From assembly GCA_017935525.1 (NCBI GenBank), contig JAGBHJ010000148.1, positions 1-9,048 of the forward strand: 9,048 bases of DNA. The letters are read 5' to 3'. Positions 5,689 to 9,048 of the stretch are shown piece after piece (within the stretch, counting starts at the first letter, position 1; each line of letters opens with the position of its first letter). A program made the position numbers and the translations under genes. Under the pieces are notes generated by a model that worked only from the letters and a program-made list of their open reading frames with translations, ran no database searches and was not told where the DNA came from. This stretch comes from Clostridia bacterium. GTDB lineage: Bacteria > Bacillota > Clostridia > HGM11327.

Positions 5689-6729
5689 TTGATCGATCTT
5701 CACGGAATAAAAACCGCTTGTTCAGAGCTTCACAAACGCACGGGAGTATACATTGAGCTTTATGACAATTCCCACAATATGGTATTCAGCACCTCGTCAA
5801 GAAGGTCTGCTGACCCTACCGACAAGGATATTACCATTACTCCCCGCACCAACAAGAGCTATTCCATAAGAATTATACCGGGCAAGTCACCCATAAACGA
5901 CTCCCACGCCCAGCTCATATCCCTGTATCTGGAGCCATTCTTTACAACAAAGGACCCTGCAGACATTTTGAAGGATACACTTTTGGGTAATCTGACGGCG
6001 GAGGCCTGTGTTCAACAGCTGAAGGCTTTGAGGATAGACCCCGAGTTTACTCACCGTTTGTACATCATCAAATGCTTGCCAAAGCATCTGACAGAAACTC
6101 TCGACATCACCTCGGAAATGATCGAATCAGGATCAAGAGATTTTCTCTTCCCCTTCAACGACGACACCCTTGTGCTGATAAAGGAATGCGAGGACGAAAT
6201 GTCCGAGGATGACGCCTGGGAGATGGCAAATGCGTTGTGCCAGAGCGTTAATTTTGAGATTCCTGAAAACACTCTTACGGTTGCGGTAAGCCGACTGTTC
6301 TATTCTCTTGAAAGCATAGAAAACGCTTACCTTTCCGCAGTTGGTGTTATGAGGATCGGCAACATCTGCAACACGGGCAAGTCCGTACATATTGCCGAAA
6401 AGCTGAGGCTGGAGGAATTCTTGGACACACTCCCCTCCGATGCGCTGTTGAAGTTTATAGACAATTATTCTGCAGATACGTTCTCCGATGCGTGGGACGA
6501 CAGAATGGCAGAAACAGTTCAGGCTCTGTTTGACAACAATCTGAACTTAAGTGTCACCGCAAGAGAGCTTTATACCCACAGAAACACGCTTGTTTACCGT
6601 CTGGATAAGATCAAAAAGCTTTCCGGCTTTGATCTGAGAGCCTTTGACGATGCGGTAATGCTTAAAATACTCATGACCGCAGACAAGCTTATGAAGAATA
6701 AAAAGAACAACCGAAAGGACAACGCATAA
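5689..6729 (+). CDS. PucR/CdaR-like transcriptional regulator
   Basis: A 346-residue protein whose C-terminus (about residues 278-330) matches the PucR-type helix-turn-helix: LSVTARELYTHRNTLVYRLD, then KIKKLSGFDLRAFDDAVML. In the PucR/CdaR family this HTH binds DNA, while the N-terminal part senses a metabolite such as a sugar diacid or a purine breakdown product. Residues 1-60 look like a short PAS/GAF-type sensor (VYIELYDNSHNMVFS). The middle, about 110-260, fits the degenerate GGDEF-like module of CdaR relatives; this is a weaker reading. The start is TTG, 9 nt after AAGGAG (5674-5679), and no better in-frame ATG fits near the N-terminus. Its stop TAA shares one base with the ATG of the S41 peptidase, so the two are translationally coupled. 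Target genes and ligand cannot be told from sequence. Family call is firm; function within it is open. Confidence 0.82.
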   Translation: MIDLHGIKTACSELHKRTGVYIELYDNSHNMVFSTSSRRSADPTDKDITITPRTNKSYSIRIIPGKSPINDSHAQLISLYLEPFFTTKDPADILKDTLLGNLTAEACVQQLKALRIDPEFTHRLYIIKCLPKHLTETLDITSEMIESGSRDFLFPFNDDTLVLIKECEDEMSEDDAWEMANALCQSVNFEIPENTLTVAVSRLFYSLESIENAYLSAVGVMRIGNICNTGKSVHIAEKLRLEEFLDTLPSDALLKFIDNYSADTFSDAWDDRMAETVQALFDNNLNLSVTARELYTHRNTLVYRLDKIKKLSGFDLRAFDDAVMLKILMTADKLMKNKKNNRKDNA

Positions 6730-7943
6730 TGTCAAAGAAAAAATATATACTCACCGTATGCAGTACCATTCTGGCTACTCTTGCGGTGGTCGTGCTTGCA
6801 CTTTTTATATTGGTAAAGACTACTAACATTTACAGCATCATTGCAACTCTTTCCGCAGGCAACGGCACCACATCAAAGTTGGAATCCATACTTAACACAT
6901 TGGACGAAAGACATCTGTACGAGATCGACAAAGAAAAGCTTCTTGATGCCGCAATTAAAGGCATGATGGATGCGGTTGACGACCCATATACGTACTACCT
7001 TACCGCAGAAGAGTACAAGCAGTCAACAGAAGTAAAAAATCCTTCCTTTACCGGCATCGGCGTTATGGTCAACAAGACCTCCTCCCCCGACGCGATCCTT
7101 ATAACCGAGGTATATGAGGATTCACACCTTTATGCCCTTGGCATCAAGGCAGGAACGGAGATAGTTGCCGTGGAAGGCGTAAGGATAACGGAAAGCAACA
7201 AGGATCAGGTGCTTGATACCATCGCGGGAGAGATCAACACGTTTGTCGAGATCACGTTCCGTCTGGACGGCGAGGAGTTTACACAGTCAATTCAAAGACG
7301 TATCATCCGTGTGCCCCAGACGGTATCCTCCGTATTTGACGGCAACGTAGGATACATCCGTCTGCGTTCATTCCAGAATACATCCGCAGAGGATTTCAAA
7401 AAGTCATTATCCCAGCTCAGAGAGCAGAATATAACGTCCCTCATAATTGACCTCAGAGGCAACGGCGGCGGATATAAGCACATTGCCCTGGAGCTTGCGG
7501 ATATGTTCGTCGGCAAGGGCGTTATATGCTCCACGGTCAACAATTCCGAGGTCATCTCTACGGACTACACAAAGGATGACGGCGTGTTCGATCTTCCCTT
7601 TGCCGTACTGGTGGACGGAACGTCAGCCTCAGCCTCCGAGCTTTTTGCAGGAGCTATACAGGATCACGGCACAGGCTTGTTGGTGGGCACCGTTACATTT
7701 GGCAAGGGTATAGTGCAGTATACAAACAAGCTGGGCGACGGCAGTTACTACCAATATACCGCAGAAACATGGCTTACACCAAACGGAAGGTACATCCACG
7801 GAGTTGGTCTTACCCCCGATATAGTGGTTGAGCTGGAGGATGACCTGCAGTATTACATCGATTCTCAGCCCTCGTTGGTGCCGTCACCCTCTTACGATCT
7901 GCAGTTAAAAGCCGCTATTGACGCGCTTTTGGCGGAGAAATAA
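6729..7943 (+). CDS. S41 C-terminal processing peptidase (CtpA/CtpB type)
   Basis: A 404-residue serine protease anchored in the membrane and facing outward. It begins with a short basic tail and one hydrophobic helix (about residues 6-29), a signal anchor. Then come an N-terminal helical segment with DDPYTYYL near 84-91, a PDZ domain (about 105-185, with GIGVMV and ALGIKAGTEIVAVEGV), and the S41 catalytic core: GYIRLRSF, LIIDLRGNGGG, DGTSASASE and TFGKGIVQ. By spacing to Bacillus CtpB, the catalytic set is S301, K326 and Q330. All three are present, so the enzyme should be active. Such enzymes trim exported proteins from the C-terminus, in CtpB's case during sporulation signalling; the substrate here is unknown. 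The ATG shares one base with the stop of the upstream regulator (TAATG), with AAAGGA about 9 nt ahead. The tail after the protease core, from about 375, is short and polar. Confidence 0.9.
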   Translation: MSKKKYILTVCSTILATLAVVVLALFILVKTTNIYSIIATLSAGNGTTSKLESILNTLDERHLYEIDKEKLLDAAIKGMMDAVDDPYTYYLTAEEYKQSTEVKNPSFTGIGVMVNKTSSPDAILITEVYEDSHLYALGIKAGTEIVAVEGVRITESNKDQVLDTIAGEINTFVEITFRLDGEEFTQSIQRRIIRVPQTVSSVFDGNVGYIRLRSFQNTSAEDFKKSLSQLREQNITSLIIDLRGNGGGYKHIALELADMFVGKGVICSTVNNSEVISTDYTKDDGVFDLPFAVLVDGTSASASELFAGAIQDHGTGLLVGTVTFGKGIVQYTNKLGDGSYYQYTAETWLTPNGRYIHGVGLTPDIVVELEDDLQYYIDSQPSLVPSPSYDLQLKAAIDALLAEK

Positions 7944-7972
7944 AGAAAAAAATCACTTTTTTTCTGATTTTT
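7944..7972 (+). terminator. AU-rich hairpin, possible weak terminator
   Basis: AGAAAAAAA (7944-7952) pairs with TTTTTTTCT (7957-7965) around a TCAC loop, followed by GATTTTTCTG and more T runs. The stem has a single G-C pair, so it would be much weaker than the other terminators here. Confidence 0.35.
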
Positions 7973-7995
7973 CTGTATTTTTTTGAAAAAACCAC

Positions 7996-8024
7996 TTGCA
8001 TTATTTTAAAAAATGTAGTATAAT
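7996..8024 (+). promoter_or_regulatory. Predicted sigma-A promoter of rpsT
   Basis: TTGCAT (7996-8001), 17 nt, perfect TATAAT (8019-8024). Transcription should begin near 8031, leaving a leader of about 25 nt that is mostly ribosome site. Confidence 0.75.
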
Positions 8025-8041
8025 TCACTTGTTAAATTCCG

Positions 8042-8058
8042 GGAGGTGAGATACATTG
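8042..8058 (+). promoter_or_regulatory. Very strong ribosome site with UUG start for rpsT
   Basis: GGAGGTGA (8042-8049) is an 8-nt exact complement to the usual 3' end of 16S rRNA, followed after 6 nt by TTG (8056-8058). The strong site probably offsets the weak start codon. Confidence 0.75.
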
Positions 8059-8319
8059 GCAAACATTAAGTCTGCAAAGAAAAGAGTAATTACGTCCGCT
8101 AAGCGTAATCTTCACAACAGAATGATTATGTCTGACGTTAAGACAGCTACAAAGAAGTTCGAGGAAGCTGTTGCCGCAGGCGACAAGGCTGCTGCTCAGG
8201 AGCTTTATCCCTTGGCAGTAAAGAAGTGGGATATGGCTGCTGGTAAGAAGGTCGTTCACAAGAACGCTGCTAACAGAAGAAAAGCTAGTTTCTACGCTAA
8301 GTTGAACGCAATGGCATAA
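8056..8319 (+). CDS. rpsT: 30S ribosomal protein S20
   Basis: An 87-residue basic protein that binds 16S rRNA early in assembly of the small subunit. The N-terminus ANIKSAKKRVITSAKRNLHN is the classic S20 start, and the C-terminus KKVVHKNAANRRKAS is equally diagnostic. The rest is lysine- and alanine-rich helix, and the length is normal. Initiation is at UUG, read as Met; the next codon is Ala, as in S20 of other bacteria. In E. coli rpsT also starts with UUG and is repressed by its own product at translation, so this codon may have a regulatory role here too (inference). Own promoter upstream and strong terminator downstream make it a single-gene unit. Codon use (GCT, AAG, GTT) looks like a highly expressed gene. 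Certain identification. Confidence 0.97.
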   Translation: MANIKSAKKRVITSAKRNLHNRMIMSDVKTATKKFEEAVAAGDKAAAQELYPLAVKKWDMAAGKKVVHKNAANRRKASFYAKLNAMA

Positions 8320-8334
8320 TAGTTTTTGAGACTG

Positions 8335-8366
8335 AGCCTGTATAACCCGTGTTATGCAGGCTTTTT
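8335..8366 (+). terminator. Strong rho-independent terminator of rpsT
   Basis: AGCCTGTATAAC (8335-8346) pairs with GTTATGCAGGCT (8351-8362): 12 bp with one G-U pair and a 4-nt CCGT loop, then a T-run to 8366. It lies 15 nt after the rpsT stop. Confidence 0.9.
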
Positions 8367-8440
8367 ATCTACCCTTTTTTATCCATTTTGTGTTATTTGA
8401 CAAATTTTTTCTTATTTTTTGGTGAAAAAGTCAGTTTTCG

Positions 8441-8472
8441 TTCACACAAAATTCATAATTTAAGAGTATAAT
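8441..8472 (+). promoter_or_regulatory. Predicted promoter of the response regulator, with direct repeats
   Basis: A perfect -10 TATAAT (8467-8472) has no good -35 at 16-18 nt (best is CACACA). Instead, TTCACA (8441-8446) and TTCATA (8452-8457) form direct repeats with 11-nt periodicity, resembling half-sites for OmpR/PhoP-type regulators. The weak -35 plus repeats suggest an activator-dependent, perhaps self-controlled promoter. Inference only. Confidence 0.4.
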
Positions 8473-8514
8473 TATTTCAAATAATGCGATTAGTCAATTC
8501 TTTGGAGGTCATAG

Positions 8515-9048
8515 ATGGACAAGCTCAAGGTCATGATAGTGGATGACGACAGCAACATTGCTCAACTTATCAGATTATATGCAGAAAAAGAAGGATGGAT
8601 GACGACTTGCTGTGCTAACGGTATGATCGCCCTGCAGGAGTTCAACCGTTTTATGCCGGACGTAGTTATTTTGGATATAGTAATGCCGCAGATGGACGGA
8701 TGGGAGACCTGCCGCCGTATTCGTGAGTTTTCTACCGTTCCTATAATAATGCTTACAGGTAAGGGAGATACTTTCGACGTTGTTTCCGGTCTTGACATGG
8801 GAGCCGACGATTACATCATAAAGCCTTTTGAACCCAAGATTCTTATTGCAAGGATCAAGGCGAACACAAGAAGAATGAGGAACAGAGATTCAAAAATAAT
8901 CTCCTACCCCGATCTTACCATCGAGATCGACAATTACAAGGTAACTCACAAGGGTGTGACCTATGAGTTCCCGCCCAAGGAGATACAGCTCTTGTATTTT
9001 CTTGCGTCAAATCCAAACAAGGTCTTTTCCAGAGAGCAGCTGCTGGAA
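8515..9048 (+). CDS. OmpR/PhoB-family response regulator (N-terminal 178 residues)
   Basis: The gene runs off the right edge after 178 codons. Residues 1-115 are a complete receiver domain: VDDD at 9-12 (acidic pocket D10-D12), phospho-acceptor D54 in VVILDIVMPQMDGWE, switch threonine T81 in IIMLTGKG, and invariant K103 in YIIKPF. From about residue 135 the winged-helix effector domain begins (LTIEIDNYKVTHKG, then FPPKEIQLLYFLASNPNKVFSREQLLE at the edge), which places it in the OmpR/PhoB class. All phosphorylation residues are present, so it should be controlled by a histidine kinase, probably encoded just downstream outside the window. The ATG follows GGAGG (8504-8508) at 6 nt. LTGKG in place of the common LTA is a small deviation. 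Which regulator it is (PhoP, WalR, ResD or other) cannot be decided from this part. Confidence 0.93.
   Translation, partial: MDKLKVMIVDDDSNIAQLIRLYAEKEGWMTTCCANGMIALQEFNRFMPDVVILDIVMPQMDGWETCRRIREFSTVPIIMLTGKGDTFDVVSGLDMGADDYIIKPFEPKILIARIKANTRRMRNRDSKIISYPDLTIEIDNYKVTHKGVTYEFPPKEIQLLYFLASNPNKVFSREQLLE

Noticed and set aside
8397..8402. Perfect TTGACA upstream of the response regulator
   Set aside because: No -10-like hexamer lies 16-19 nt downstream; the TATAAT at 8467 is far too distant to pair with it.
1..9048. tRNA, rRNA, riboswitch, CRISPR array, insertion sequence or phage genes
   Set aside because: Read through the intergenic spaces on both strands and saw no cloverleaf with GTTCRA arm, repeat-spacer pattern, transposase, integrase or known riboswitch core.

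Overview
The window looks like a chromosomal segment of a low-to-moderate GC, Gram-positive-type bacterium, most likely a clostridial Firmicute of the gut Ruminococcaceae/Lachnospiraceae kind. This rests on strong AGGAGG-type ribosome sites, sigma-A promoters (TTGNNN-17-TATAAT, often with an extended -10 TG), UUG starts, a cytoplasmic GH29 fucosidase, a LicD gene, and the clostridial style of the SecG, Cca and OmpR-family proteins. The taxon is inferred, not proven.

Layout. On the minus strand, positions 1-185 hold the 5' end of miaB (tRNA methylthiotransferase, cut by the window edge). Upstream of it, 370-1563 holds a GH29 alpha-L-fucosidase-like gene with its own promoter (1611-1639) and terminator (311-345). 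A 498-base gap (1564-2061) follows. It contains the fucosidase promoter, two inverted repeats that look like operators, and the promoter of the next unit. On the plus strand, a two-gene surface-glycan unit (GT2 glycosyltransferase, then LicD-type transferase, overlapping by 13 nt) runs from a near-consensus promoter at 1966-1994 to a strong terminator at 3810-3855. Core genes follow: secG (protein export), cca (tRNA 3' end addition), a PucR/CdaR-like regulator whose stop overlaps the start of an S41 C-terminal processing peptidase, rpsT (ribosomal protein S20, UUG start, strong terminator), and the 5' part of an OmpR/PhoB-family response regulator that leaves the window at 9048.

How the genes fit together. 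Most of the window is small independent transcription units for housekeeping (tRNA modification and maturation, secretion, ribosome). The GT2-LicD pair is the clearest accessory cargo: it carries its own promoter and terminator and is visibly more AT-rich in its 3' halves. The fucosidase is a single-gene catabolic unit. The regulator and S41 peptidase are translationally coupled and probably act together, though their target is unknown.

I found no CRISPR array, tRNA, rRNA, insertion sequence or phage gene, and no convincing new system. The more interesting points are small-scale: the symmetric elements upstream of the fucosidase, a terminator-like hairpin that covers the alternative start of cca, the regulator-protease coupling, and PhoP-box-like repeats before the response regulator.
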